Assembly: GCA_000733355.1 (NCBI GenBank)
Contig: JNVV01000009.1
Span: 1,137,726 to 1,173,234, forward strand
Length of the DNA: 35,509 nt
Source: Falciphora oryzae
Lineage: Eukaryota; Ascomycota; Sordariomycetes; Magnaporthales; Magnaporthaceae
Direction of reading: 5' to 3'
The notes beneath the pieces were generated by a model. The model did not search any database and had not been told where the DNA came from. It worked only from the letters and a program-made list of their open reading frames with translations. The position numbers and the translations under genes were made by a program. Position 1 is the stretch's first letter, and each line of letters opens with the position of its first letter. Positions 20,588-32,570 of the stretch are shown here, in pieces.

Positions 20588-23500
20588 ATGCCTTCTCCAT
20601 CACAGCCAGCCGATCGCAACGGCTTCCACATCGCGATCATATGTGCTTTGCCCTTCGAGTCCAACGCCGTCGACCTTCTTTTCGATGAATTTTACGACGA
20701 CGCAAGTTACGGCCGGGTCGTTGGCGATACCAACTCGTATACCACCGGGCGCGTAGGAAACCATGCCGTCGTGCTCCTCGTGCTCCCAAATATGGGGAAG
20801 GAGGCTGCGGCCGCATGTTCGAGGAGCCTGCAATCGAGTTTCCCCAACATCAAGCTTGCTTTAATCGTTGGCGTCTGCGGAGGCCTTCCCAATGTCCGTG
20901 CCAAAGACGTCCTGCCCCGGCTTGGTGATGACACCGAAAGAGATCTTTTCTTGGGCGATGTCATCATCAGCACCAGCATTATCAACTACGACTTCGGTAG
21001 ACAATACACGGGCCAGTTCGTCGTCAAGTCCAGTCTTGAGGACAGCCTAGGACGAGCTAATAGCGATATCCGCGGGCTTTTGACCCTGTTTCAAAGGGAG
21101 CGCGACTTCGGCCGTTTACATTCCAAAGCCACGCAGAACCTGGCGCGCCTACAATCTGCTGCCGTCGAAAGAGGGCGATGGGCCACATACCACGCCCCTC
21201 CCGACGATACCGACAATGTGTTTCCAGGAGACTACGAACACGCCCACTACAAGAAAGAGTGCGATGCCTGCAACTCAAATCACTTTTGCGAGGGGATCTC
21301 TGATTTATCATGTAGCGAAGCCGGGTGCGACTTAGCTCTTTGCGAGCCAGGGCGTAACCGCCAACAGAAGCGCCCTCTAGGGCTCGTCCCCCAGATCTTC
21401 ATGGGAAGAGTGGCGTCCGGCAACGCCGTTATGAAATCAGGCCGGCATCGCGACCAGGTTGCCAAAAACAATAGGGTGATCGCCTTCGAAATGGAAGGAG
21501 CGGGGGCATGGGACCAGGTTCCTTGCATCGTCGTCAAAGGCGTCTGTGACTATGCCGACAGCCACAAGAACAAGGAATGGCAGAACTTTGCAGCAGCGAC
21601 GGCGGCCTCGGTGACAGTGGCGATCCTTGACCGCTACGAGGTGCCTGGCAGCGCCACGGGGGGAGCGGCGACTTCTGCCGGGGGAGGGCTTCCTATGAAT
21701 GACACACAGCCAGGTTCGTGGAATCATGACGGGATAGTTAGCAAAATCTACCCAAACGTTACTGACCTAAGTCTGCCACAAAGTCACACATCAAATGCTC
21801 ATTGATCAACTGTACTTCGACAAGATTGACGAGCGACTAACGACACTGGCGGCCGCGCACCCAACGACATGCCGCTGGTTTCTGATATCATCCGAGTACG
21901 CCTCCTGGCATGATCCGGTATATCAACAAGAGCATGGGGGTTTTCTCTGGATCAAGGGCCACCCCGGGACCGGCAAGTCCACCTTGATGAAGCTCCTTTT
22001 CGAGGAGGCGAAGCTCAGCGCCAAGAGAGACCCGTCTTGCATCACGCTGTCGTTCTTCTTCCTGGCCCGGGGCACGATTGAAGAGCGGTCGACGACGGGC
22101 TTATATCGCTCGCTGCTCTACCAGCTGCTTGAGAAGGCACCAGACGTTCGACATAGTCTCGAATGGCTGACCGTCAGCGGAGCGAGGGTGATCCACCGGG
22201 CCGGATGGGATGACGAGGCTCTAAAAACCACTCTGGGGCGTGCTGTACAGGGCCTGGGGGCGAGAGCAATCACCATTTTTGTTGATGCTCTGGATGAGTG
22301 CGATCAGACGCAGGTTACCGACATGGTTTGCTTCTTCGAAGGGCTTTGCGATCACGTTCGAGATACAAGTGTCCAGCTGCGGATATGCTTCTCCAGCCGG
22401 CATTATCCGACGGTCGTCATCCAACAGGGTATCGAACTTGTCCTCGAGGACAGGTCAGAGCACACAGATGACATCGAACTCTATATCAAATCGAGGCTCC
22501 GGGTCGGCAAATCGAAGCAAGCTGAGTTGCTCCGAGCGGAGATTTTAGAGAAATCCGCCGGCATCTTTCTCTGGGTTGTTCTAGTTCTCGACATCATCAA
22601 CGCCGAATACCCCAATGCCACCATTTCCATCGCAAAAATCCGGGACCGCCTAGAGCAAATACCGCCGAAGCTGCACGACCTGTTCCGGATGATCCTCACC
22701 CGAGACGGAAACAACATGCAACAGCTGCATGCCTGTCTGATGTGGATCCTCCTTGCCACTCGTCCACTGAAGCCACAAGAGCTCTACTTTGGTGTTCAGT
22801 TTGCCGTGGACACGGAGTGCTCCGGATATTGTGATCCGGACGATGTGTCATTGGAGGACATGAAGGAGTTTGTGCGGAGTGCCTCCAAGGGACTAGCCAA
22901 TGTCACGCGAACCAAGGCTGCGGAAGTTCAGTTCATCCATGAGTCTGTTAGAGACTTCTTGCGAGGCGATTACTGTGACCAGTGGTCTGGCATCACAGAC
23001 AACCTGCTGGGTCACGGCCACCAGCTCCTGAGAGACTGGTGCCTGCTCCATCTAAACACAACCCGCCAACATGTCGATATTCCTGATCACACCAAAACAG
23101 AAACCCCAGACGTTGACATGCGGAAGAAAATTCTTTCCCAATTCCCGTTTCTGGAGTATTCGGCCCTCAATATACTGAGCCACGCCGAAGCCGCTCAACA
23201 GGCTGGAATGGAGCAAAGCGGCTTCATCGACAGCTTCCCGTTGGAGCAATGGAGATTACACGCCAACATCGTCGAACAGTTCAAGTCCCGACGATATACC
23301 AAAAACGTCAGCATGCTATACATTCTATCGGAGCGGAACCTTGCCGCGCTCATCCGAATCCATCCCCTGCGGCACACTGGGTTTGATGTTGGAACACAGC
23401 GCTACGGCCCACCCATTTTCGCAGCTGTCGCTACGAGTAGCAACGATGCTGTTCGCGAGCTTTTGAAGGCCCAAGAGGAGCGACTTCCCGACTCATCGCC

Positions 23501-24893
23501 TCTGCACGGTCTTTCTCAACAATACCGCCCAATTCCGAATGGACACATTGGTCGGAGTTTTGAGTTTCAACACAATAAAAACCAAACTGTTTTTCCATAT
23601 CTCACCCAACACGGAAATGAGATACTTGTCATATTTGCCCTTTACACGGCGTCTGGACATTTGGCAGATAAAGACAGGAAGACAATGTTTTACTTGGCTG
23701 CTGAGAAAGGGCACGAAGTCGTCGTCAAGCTGCTGCTCGAAACCGGCAAGGTCGACGACGTCGACTCGAGGGACAACTATGGCCTGACACCGCTGTCGAG
23801 GGCTGCTAGGAACGGGCACGAAGCCGTCGTCAAGCTGCTACTCGATACCGGCAGGGTCGACATCGACTCGAAGGGCAACGATGGCCTGACACCGCTGTCG
23901 AGGGCTGCTAGGAACGGGCACGAAGCCGTCGTCAAGCTGCTACTCGATACCGGCAGGGTCGACGTCGACTCGAGGGACAACGATGGCCGGACACCGTTGT
24001 CGTGGGCTGCTGAGCACGAAGCCGTCGTTAAGCTGCTGCTCGATACCGGCAGGGTCGACGTCGACTCGAAGGACAACCGTGGCCGGACACCGCTGTCGTG
24101 GGCTGCTGAGTACGGGGACAAAGCCGTCGTCAAGCTGCTGCTCGATACTGGCAGGGTCGACGTCGACTCGAGGGACAACCGTGGCCAAACACCGCTGTCG
24201 TGGGCTGCTCAGAACGAGTACAAAGGGTTAGGGTTCGAAGCAGTCGGGCGCGAAGCCGTCGTCAAGCTGCTGCTCGATACCGGCAGGGTCGACGTCGACT
24301 CGAGGGACAACGATGGCCGGACACCGTTGTCGTGGGCTGCTGAGCACGAAGCCGTCGTTAAGCTGCTGCTCGATACCGGCAGGGTCGACGTCGACTCGAA
24401 GGACAACCGTGGCCGGACACCGCTGTCGTGGGCTGCCTGGTACGGGCGCGAGGCTGTTATCAAGCTGCTGCTCGATACCGGTAGGGTCGATGTCGACTCG
24501 AAGAACAACGATGGCCGGACACCGCTGTCGTGGGCTGCTCAGAACGGGTACTTAGGGTTAGGGTTCGAAGCCGTCGTCAAGCTGCTGCTCGAAACCGGCA
24601 AGGTCGACGTCGACTCGAAGGACAACGGTGGCCGGACACCGCTGTCATGGGCTGCCGAGCACGGGTTCAAAGCCGTCGTCAAGCTGCTGCTCGATACCGG
24701 TAGGGTCGACGTCGACTCGAAGGACAACGATGGCCGGACGCCACTGTCGTGGGCTGCTGAGCACGGGCGCAAGGGCCGGACATGGCCGTCGAGCGCTCAG
24801 GAGAACGGGCGCGAGGCCGTCGTCAAGCTGCTGCTCGATACCGGCAGGGTCGACGTCGACTCGAAGGACAACGATGGCCGGACACCACTGTAA
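20588..24893 (+). CDS. PNP_UDP / NACHT / ankyrin NLR
   Basis: Complete NLR-type receptor, 1411 aa. Exon 1 20588-21713, 70-nt phase-1 intron 21714-21783 (GTTCGT donor, CTGAC branch site, AAAG acceptor), exon 2 21784-24893. The N-terminal phosphorylase-like domain (about aa 13-350) has FHIAIICALPFESNAVDLLF, GVCGGLP (95-101), LGDVIISTSIINYDFGRQY, EMEGAGAW (301-308) and KGVCDYAD with the usual catalytic Asp at about 321. A six-Cys insert (225-252) sits inside it. NACHT: Walker A GHPGTGKST (Lys about 440) and Walker B IFVDALDECD (about 540-549). The sensor is eleven 34-residue ankyrin repeats plus a stub, near-identical to each other, from about 23670. The ORF ends mid-repeat (GRTPL, stop). In the family, ligand binding to the repeats is thought to release NACHT oligomerisation and the effector. 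Catalytic residues look intact, but the true substrate (nucleosides or ATP) is inference. Confidence 0.93.
24225..24235 (+). repeat. Telomere-like GGGTTAGGGTT in ankyrin unit 6
   Basis: Lies inside an insertion (YKGLGFEAVGRE) of the repeat array. TTAGGG is the telomere unit of most filamentous ascomycetes. Confidence 0.8.
24552..24565 (+). repeat. Telomere-like TTAGGGTTAGGGTT in ankyrin unit 9
   Basis: Part of a 15-bp in-frame insertion (LGLGF) between NGY and EAVVK. A related shorter form is in unit 6. Confidence 0.8.
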
Positions 24894-27367
24894 CCCCCCA
24901 CATGATATTGGGGGGGGGGGGGACCTTGGGCCTTTTCAGTGGAAATCCAGTCCCTCTAGGGGCACCGCATACTTAGGAACCAGGCTGCTAGTTCCTTTTA
25001 GCCCGTAAGCGAAACAGGCCTAGACCCACCGGAAATCTAAAGCCCCTTGCTGATCATGGTCGTCGGCTGCCTAGTGCTTGCCTCGAACCTTGTTGGCTTT
25101 CTCGTCCTTGGTAGTCACAGTTACGGCCATAGCGGTAGCGATTCGGATAACTATGAGTATGACTATGGATACGTCCACGACCGCGCCGCCAGCACGCATT
25201 CGCACGGCGCTGACGGTCGCCATGACGCCACTTGCGAGGCAGAAGAAGGGTGCCACATCAGCTTCGATAACGGTAACGCTATGCAGAGGTGCGGCAGCAA
25301 GGCGTCTACGCGATCTAGGGGCCGCACAGGCGCCGCGCCAGCAGCATTTGGCACACACGGGCTTGTCCAAATTGGGGGTAGGTGATGATAGGTAGTGTAC
25401 GCTATGTATATTCTGCTTTATTGCTTGGTGTAAGCTACTCAACCGCGCAACGTGTCAAAGTTGTAGGCTTAGCTAGGTTGGGTTTATTTAACGTCTGTAG
25501 CGCGTGCTGTCTTGCTAGCGACTACCAGATGAACTAGATACAGAGTCCAGAACGCCGACAAATGTTACGGTAACTAGCAAAACAAGCCCTTCAGCCGACC
25601 AGTGTCGGCCTTAAGCACGTACAAAACAAGCCGCATCTCGAGGCCCCTGTCTGGCGGGCCGGTGCTCGGTGATGTTGGTGCGGGGGCTGTAGGCTCGGCC
25701 TTGCAGTGGATTATGTTCTCGGGCGGGGACGCGTTCCCATCACTCACGCCTTTGATTGCTTGGTGGCGCGTCGCGTGCTCCGCTCTCTCCCAAACTGAGG
25801 GATAGCTCAGCGCTACCCGGCCAGCGCGACCCCCAGTAGGCGCGCGTACCCCGGTAAATAGGTAGGCAGGTACCTTCCGAAGTCAAGTTGCGGGTGCTAT
25901 CGAGAATGCCTCCGGCATGGCCACTTTCATGTGGCACCATCCAACTCACATCGGCTGCAGATTGTTCACTGCAGATCTGCAACGTGCGGTCGCAACTCAC
26001 CCCGCTTTCAATTGAAATCGCACCGTGCAGATCCTCGTCGCGTTTGACTTGGCAGGCACCCCAGCTTGAGGGTGATGTAGATGCCCGGAACAGATGAGTC
26101 ATAATAGCATCTAGGGCCAGGGTCCAGGACCGTCCAATCCCCCGCGATGTCCTGGTACCCCGCTTTGAGCTTGCCCCAAGCCGATCTGGTTTCCGGAACC
26201 AGGATTGAAAAATTGCCCAGTGGTTGGCTGCAGGTTGTTGGCTGGCAGTTAGCTGCAAGGTGATACATCAATCACTGTCCAGAACCGCAAACCTCCTGTC
26301 TAGGGCGCAACCTCCAATCAGGATTCCCTAGCAGTCGAGTGCGGTCGAAATCGAATGGCAGAGGATGAGTGACTTGCACCTGCGCATGCATGATGAACAC
26401 GAGCATGTGGCAGGAACGTTCGCGCCCCGGCTTATCTAGCGTTGCCGGAACGCAACGCCTTGAAGATGGGATAGTGTAAGGGAGCCTACAGAGACCGGCC
26501 TGCAGGGGCCCGTGCCGACTTTAGAGGAGGACCGGGCACTGCGGAGGCCGGGTCACGAGGGCTGGGGTCACGTGCCCAACGGACTCGGTGCGTGGCCACA
26601 AAAGAGGCTTGCCGTCGTCAATGCAGATCGACGAAGGCAAGCTGAAGTCTGAATAGCATCACGTACCTACAGTGCAATCCCAAAAGCATTTCCCCTTCTG
26701 CGGCCGTTGTGCATCACCTCGTACAGCTATCTAGCCTACCCCGTGACATTTATGTCTCGGTGACAGCGTTGACTTGCTCGCTGATGGATTCGAAGTCCGA
26801 TTCCGACTTCGAGGGGATAGAGGACTCATCGTTAGCCTCGGAATCGCTGTCGACGGGGTGTGAGTATCGGATGGCACCGTCACGATCTCGGCAGCAGCTG
26901 CTGCAAAGGTGCGACTTGGACCCAGACGACAGATCGCACCACTGGCCCCTCTGAGGACACTCGCCGCCAGGGACCCTTTCACCGCCGAGGACTACTCCAT
27001 AATGGATGTCGGGCAGCATTCCCGTCGAGCCCCTGAACACAGTCCCGCTCAACCGGCAGTATCCGAATGCAGCCGGGCGACGGCTGAAGCACTACCTGTC
27101 TTCGCTCGAGCGCTTCCCCTATAAAAGGTACAGCATTGTGTCCCGCCGATTGGCGGCGCCGAAGCACCTCACTCCAGCGCGCAGCTAGAGGGTGGTGTGC
27201 CTATTGCGAAGGAGGTAAAGGTGCTCGCGTGAGGGAGCTGGAAATTGGGCTTCGGTATAGACCAAGATAGACGGGAAGTTTCCGTCCCCGAATACCTCAG
27301 TTGGTGGGTCATGCCGCAGGATGAGTTGGCAGCACTGAATTCTCTTCCGATTACACTATCCGCGAGG
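24894..27367. other. 2.5-kb intergenic, no firm gene
   Basis: Starts with a G13 run (24910-24922) just past the NLR stop. A possible small secreted protein begins at ATG 25056 and stops at 25385 (MVVGCLVLASNLVGFLVLG, then an acidic Tyr/Asp/Ser-rich part and four Cys). Equally long frames overlap it on both strands, so it is not called. Minus-strand frame 26258-25740 and plus-strand frames near 26709-27124 show no domain. No transposon termini recognised. Confidence 0.35.
24910..24922 (+). repeat. G13 homopolymer
   Basis: Thirteen consecutive G, 17 bp after the NLR stop codon. Length in the assembly may be inexact. Confidence 0.9.
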
Positions 27368-29777
27368 CTATCTCTCCGCCGACACCTTTGGATCCTTGCA
27401 GGCTTCCCCAATAATTTCCTTCATCCGAGCATACAATTCTGTTTCATCTTTTTCCCATCTCCCACCAGTCGGAAATACCGCTTTCCGTAGTCTGTTAACC
27501 CAAGGTATCAATGGCTGGTAGTATGGTGTGAAATTCTCTTCTGCGGTTCTGATGAAGTCGCCTTCATGGGATACTTGCCCTTTCTTCAGCTCTGCTAGCT
27601 CCTCTGTATCAACGTAGTTCCACTTCTCAAACCGCGGAACGGCTCTGCCCTCATCTGGCCCTTTGTAGTGAATGCATATCCAAAACAGCACCCAGAAGAA
27701 CGACTCGAGGTCGTGCATGAAAGAATGCTGCTCGCCCAGAAGCGCACCGATGGCCATAAAGGCCCTCGTCCCGGTCTTTCTTCTTGCTCCTGAGACGGCT
27801 TCTCGTTGCACTTTGATGGCGAGGTCCAGGTCGATCAAAAACGAAGGCCAGGAGTGATTGCCATCGTCCTCGTTAATTATGAGATTGTTGATCGAGATGT
27901 CCCTATGCAGGAAGCCAGCCTTGCGCAAAGATTCGTGTCCTTCAATGCTGCCCTCGAGAGCTGCAAGGAGGGCCGATCGAGAGCTTGCTTTGTAGATGGG
28001 CTTTCCATAGTCACGGAGAACGACACGTCGATGCACCCGATTCGATAGTGCGTCATTGCCGGCCTCCGTTGGAGATGTGGAACAGGATCGCTTGGTGGGG
28101 GGCAGTGGGGCGCCAATTTGGCTGGATGATCGCTTCTTGCCAGCAGCGCTGCTGTTGCTGCGACCTCTCCGTGAAGCCCCAGACACGATTTTACTCGGCT
28201 GCGGCATCGAGCGTCCCGGCCGGTAGTTTGTAGCTGTGGTAATATCCAGTCCTCCGCGAACGTGGTGTCGAATGTCGTCATCTGTGCCGTGCACTTGAAC
28301 AGTCTCGTGGTGGTAGTATCGGGCCACGTTGACAACGCCTTGACCACTTGCGTCGCGTAACAATTCGCCCTCCTCGTCGCGTTCGGGGTATTGCCATGAG
28401 TCTTTGATGACGAGCGGTGTCTGTAGGTCTCCTTCTCGATGTGCTTTCCAGCAAGTCGTGGCCCGGCCAGCGATGCAGCGTGCGCGCTGCATCACCTTGT
28501 CAATGATCAGGCGCTCTATTGAACCATCCCGCTCGATCTCGATAAACCGCTGGCCCCCTGCCGTGACAACTGTAGGATCGAAGCCAAGCTCATCCTCGTT
28601 CATCCACAAAAACCCGAGGATCGTGGATACGAACTGCAGCCCGTCTTCGTTAATGTCGAACTGTTCGGATGCGATACCACCCAGTCGGTCAAACTCCCAT
28701 AGCCTCATAAGAGGCCCACAGAGAGTGAAGCCCAAGACAAAGCGGCGGGTGTCTTGGGCAGCGAGAACTTCTCTTGCGTACCTCCCCAGATCAAGCCACG
28801 CCTTCGAGGGTATGTCTGCAGACGGGTTGCTTTTTAGCTCTCCAGGTACAAGGATCTGCGACCAGTGGCATCGAGAGTCTTTTCCGGCCTCGGGGTCGTC
28901 CACGAAGCCGACGTCCATCTTCCGCTCTCCTGTTGAGCCCTGGATCGGCTTATTAGGCTGTGCCAGTGGTCTTCGTCGGTGTGTTGGGGTCGGCCTGTAG
29001 TCTTCTGCAAATGCGTCCAGCTTCGCGATAATGCCGTCAAACCAGGCCAGCACATCGCTCTCTTTGGCCCCTGCCGGCCATCCGCTCCACCCTTCGCTGC
29101 CGAAAAGTGGATTGCTGCCTTCCGTGCACTTCTTCAAGACGGCCTCGGACGCTGCATGTAGACCTGCCACGCGCCCAAAAAAGGCTTCGCGGAAGCGAGG
29201 GAGACCAACGTAGAGAGGGCCAAGCTCCGACCTAAGGACCCTGTCCACATCTTGGCGGTATTCTGAGGAGTTTGCGAAACTGCCCGTGCTGTGTAGCCAT
29301 GGGGTTTGCTGGAGGGAAGATGGTACCGGGCGGGGAGGCGGGGTGGACTCGGAGACGGCACGGTAGACTTGATCCCAGATAAGGGCATCGTCTGGATTAT
29401 CGGCGAGGGCTACAATCAGGAGAGGCTTGATGCGGTCGAAGTCGAAGTTATCGGAAGCGACCGCGGAAATGAGTTTCAGAAGATCGCTTCGGAGGGTCCG
29501 ACGACCAGTTTTGGAATGGAGCTGGACCGTAACTGGAAGGATTTGTAGAGAGGGAAGAAGGACGAGCGCAAGATTCCGGAGTTCTATGCGTCGGTTAGAG
29601 GAGCACATTCAACCAAAGCTGGATTGTCATACCGTCTTGGCCAAGTTGATCCAGCGCGTCCGGAGTGCGCGGGACCTTCTTGTCTTCACAGATCGAATTG
29701 AATGAGGTGTGGAAGGCATCAAGGCCTTTTCCGATGGGATTATCCCTAATGATTTCTGACCGGGATCGATCTGCCAT
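27368..29777 (-). CDS. FunK1-type fungal protein kinase
   Basis: Member of the filamentous-fungal FunK1 kinase group (Pkinase_fungal). Exon 1 29777-29633 (MADRSRSEIIRDNPIGKGLD ... DQLGQD), 49-nt phase-1 intron 29632-29584 (GTATGA donor, CTCTAACC branch site, ATAG acceptor), exon 2 29583-27368; 786 aa, a usual size for the family. Landmarks: VIKDSWQYPERDEEGELLRD with the likely beta-3 Lys (about 442), the catalytic loop FLHRDISINNLIIN (Asp about 610, Asn about 615), FLIDLDLAI in place of DFG (Asp about 633), GTRAFMAIGAL and HDLESFFWVLFWICIHY. A basic, Ser-rich loop (GRSNSSAAGKKRSSS) sits between the lobes and may carry a nuclear signal. The residues needed for catalysis are present, so it is probably active; substrates are unknown. 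No linked regulator is evident. Confidence 0.93.
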
Positions 29778-31834
29778 GGCGGATCGGATGTGAATGGGAT
29801 GGGGAGGGTGGAAGCGACCGAAGGAAATCGCGATTGCGGTTACGCCCAGCCACCAACAATGACTGTCCTCTATTAGTCAGCTATGACCTCGTGCACCTTG
29901 ACAAGGCAAATTGCCTGCGGGACGCCGTCACGTGCTGATAGTCATTATCAGCAGTGTGGGCCTGCCCCTCGCAGTCGGACAAACCGACGCCGATCCCCCG
30001 TTCAGGCCAAGCGTCCCCACCTCGGAATCTGCCCTACGCCGGCCCCTGGATGCACTGCTGAGGCTCGTGGAGACGTCGTGCAGTCCGTAGCAGTGACCGC
30101 ACCAGCCACAGTCCTTGTCACAGAGAGAGTAGTGTCTCGCCGCCGTCTCCCCAATCCAGTCACTCCATCCCGTGGTCGTTGACACGCAGCTTGGGAAGAC
30201 CGAGCCCCGAGCCGAGATTGCTGGCCCCATTTTCTTCTTCCAAGCTTTCTTCTTGCCTTGCTGTTCTGCCGACCCTTGTCGCTCTTTGTAATCTCATTGT
30301 CTTCGCTGGGTTCTGTGGCCTTGACGAACACAACCGGCAGGTTCCGTATAAAGCTCGGCGGAAGATCGCTGCCACCTCCACCCACGACGAGAGACGGAGG
30401 GAGCTAATGCGAGTCTGCTGGGATGGACAAGGAAACGATAGTTTGGGGGTTGGCTCAGGTCGGCCAACTGCATACTTGAAGGTAGATACATGACATTGTC
30501 TTGCGATTGCGTTATCAACCTCGCATCGTAGGGGTTCTCCTTCGACTTTCCGTGCGAAGTTACGGTCGGCCTCGCCAGTCTTCTCGGTGTAGGCTATACC
30601 CAGCTCCATGTCCTCCTCCGCCTTCACAATCCACCTTCGCATTTGAACGACTCCAGCCCCTGAACGTTGTAGTCAGGTAAGCCGGTCGGTGTCGGTGCTG
30701 TCAAAATTCGGATCGGCTCACAAGTCGAGGCAGTTGGGTACGCAGGAATGGTTGAGGCTGGAGGTGGTAGGAAGTAGGTAGGAACCAGCACCGGGACTGC
30801 CATGGCGGAGTCCAGTCCGCGTTCCACGTCGCGTCCATCCTTACGCGACTTTTCGCGCGCCCGCTTGCTTTTTTTCTACCCCGGCACTGTTTCATCCTGC
30901 AGCTGTAGTAACAGCGGAGCAACAAATGATAACGAATAAAACCCCCTATACGCACATCTGCCGAAACTAACTCCTTATGCCACCTGTATCCCCATCCCAA
31001 AGGCCTAACTGGTTAACTTCACTTCGACCTTTCGACCAAAACATAAAGTGGATAATTACCTCTATGCTTGCACCGGTTGTCCGATTTCTGTATGCGAGGG
31101 CTTGCGGGCACGGGCTAACGGCACGTTACGGAGTGCCAGATGGGTGGTGGCCCGCCATTCCATTACGGAAGTACTGCCGTTGTAAGTACCACCTTCCACC
31201 TTTTCCCTTCCCAGTTCCCAGCAACCCACCCTTAACGCTGCGTGGATTGTGGCGAAGGGTGGAAGGCGGCTTGTTTGCTTGCTCCCCGGCTGCCACCGCC
31301 GATGTATCCGGCGCCAGGAGTCTCTGCAAGTCAGTTCTTGCCACCTCGTACGCTGTCTCTCCTTTTGACCACTGCCTCGAGGCAAATGCGGATAGCAGCA
31401 TCGACCAGGTCTAGGAAAAGGCCCAGGCTAAAGTACCTAAGCTTGTCAAGCTGACTTTCATGCGGCCGGGTTGCCGTCAAGTTTTGGGATTTCTGAAAAA
31501 GGAAGTCTTGTGCTCGACGTCCTCGTCTCGTTTGTACCTGCTTCGCGGCTGTCCATGCTCCCATGCTCCCATGCTTTTGAACAGGTCAATCCACATCATT
31601 CCGTCGACCACGGAGGACAATCCCCTATGATGGGAAACCGTACACGTTCAGCTCGACTTACCACGGTGGGACTGGGACTCTTCAGCTCTACGCCCACCAC
31701 GTCACCGAGCCGACCACTCCCGGGGGACGGCCGGAGTACCACATGACTCCAGCAGGGTCTTATGCGATAACACAGTCGTGAGACCTTCGTCCAAAGCGCC
31801 ACCGCATTTAGGAACGCTTGGGACTTGGCGAAGG
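29778..31834. other. 2-kb intergenic, no gene seen
   Basis: Upstream of the FunK1 gene and of the gag remnant. Overlapping open frames at 30160-30642 (-) and 30977-31414 (+) have no recognised domain. The left end should hold the FunK1 promoter. No LTR matching the element at 34.96 kb was found before the gag remnant. Confidence 0.4.
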
Positions 31835-32570
31835 AGTACCGAGGTCCGAATCGACGCCCTCTCAGCTGACCTTCACAAGCTCAGGTCCGACAACGACAAT
31901 GGCAACAACAAGGTAGCTACGCTCGAGAGAGAGCTGGTCTCCGTGATACCGTCACCGAGATTGCCATTGGCAAAGCAAAGACGACGGAGCTCAAGCCGAA
32001 GCGTTCGTCGCAGGACCCGGCCAAGTTCACCGGCGCCGAAGCCAACGTGGAGACCAGCCAGGTCACCTACGAGCACTTCAAGGAGCACGTCGAGCTGTCC
32101 CACGCGATTGACTCCGACTACTATAATATAGAGTTCTCCAAGATTGCGCACGTCGCCAGTCTGCTGAGTGGCGGTGACTTTGAGCTCTACAAGGACGACT
32201 TCCACAAGACAGCCAAGAACCAGACAACCAGGCCCTTTGGCATTGGAGACGCTCGACCACGTCTGGGAGACCTTGGACAGGCAGTATATCGTCGTCGACC
32301 TATTCGCAACGCGTTTATCAAATTTGACCACCCGAAACAAGGCAACCAGCATTTCCCGTCCTTCCTCGCAAAGTTTGAGGCTCTGGCTCTCCGCTGCAAG
32401 AAGACCGACGCTCAGAAGGTTGACGCGCTCGAGCTCAAGGTCAGCGACGACATCACCAATGTCGCCTTGGGCAACAAGAAGCCAGCGCGTGACGGCTACA
32501 AGGGCTGGGTGAGTTCTACCCGTGGTTTGACGAGGACGTGCGCCGTAAGCAGCATGCAGCATGTTGACAA
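31835..32570 (+). mobile_element. Decayed LTR-retrotransposon gag
   Basis: Translation pieces match the gag of fungal LTR (gypsy-type) elements. In order: a coiled-coil lead (IDALSADLHKLRSDN, KVATLEREL), then DPAKFTGAE, VTYEHFKEHVELSHAID, FSKIAHVASLLSGGDFELYK, then LETLDHVWETLDRQY, then FDHPKQGNQHFPSFLAKFEA, DAQKVDALELKVSD, and EFYPWFDEDVRRKQ. The reading frame changes near 31,942, 32,225, 32,315 and 32,505, so no gag protein can be made. No protease, reverse transcriptase or integrase follows. The four breaks and the missing pol mark an old, truncated copy. Boundaries are approximate. Confidence 0.75.

Larger units (their letters stand above)
23680..24890 (+). repeat. 102-bp ankyrin-encoding tandem repeat array
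   Basis: Units of 102 bp (GRTPLSWAA--G-EAVVKLLL plus DTGRVDVDSKDN) repeated about eleven times with very few differences. 23943-24106 and 24273-24436 (164 bp, offset 330) look identical by eye. Some units have lost 9 bp (AAEHEAVV), and three carry inserts between AA and EAVV. Confidence 0.93.

Noticed and set aside
23777..24772. Ser/Thr/Leu-rich antisense proteins
   Set aside because: They are the reverse reading of the ankyrin repeat array (LPVSSSSLTTA repeats) and have no independent support.
25740..26258. A 172-aa minus-strand protein
   Set aside because: No domain, Ser/Arg/Gly-rich composition, no splice or promoter support.
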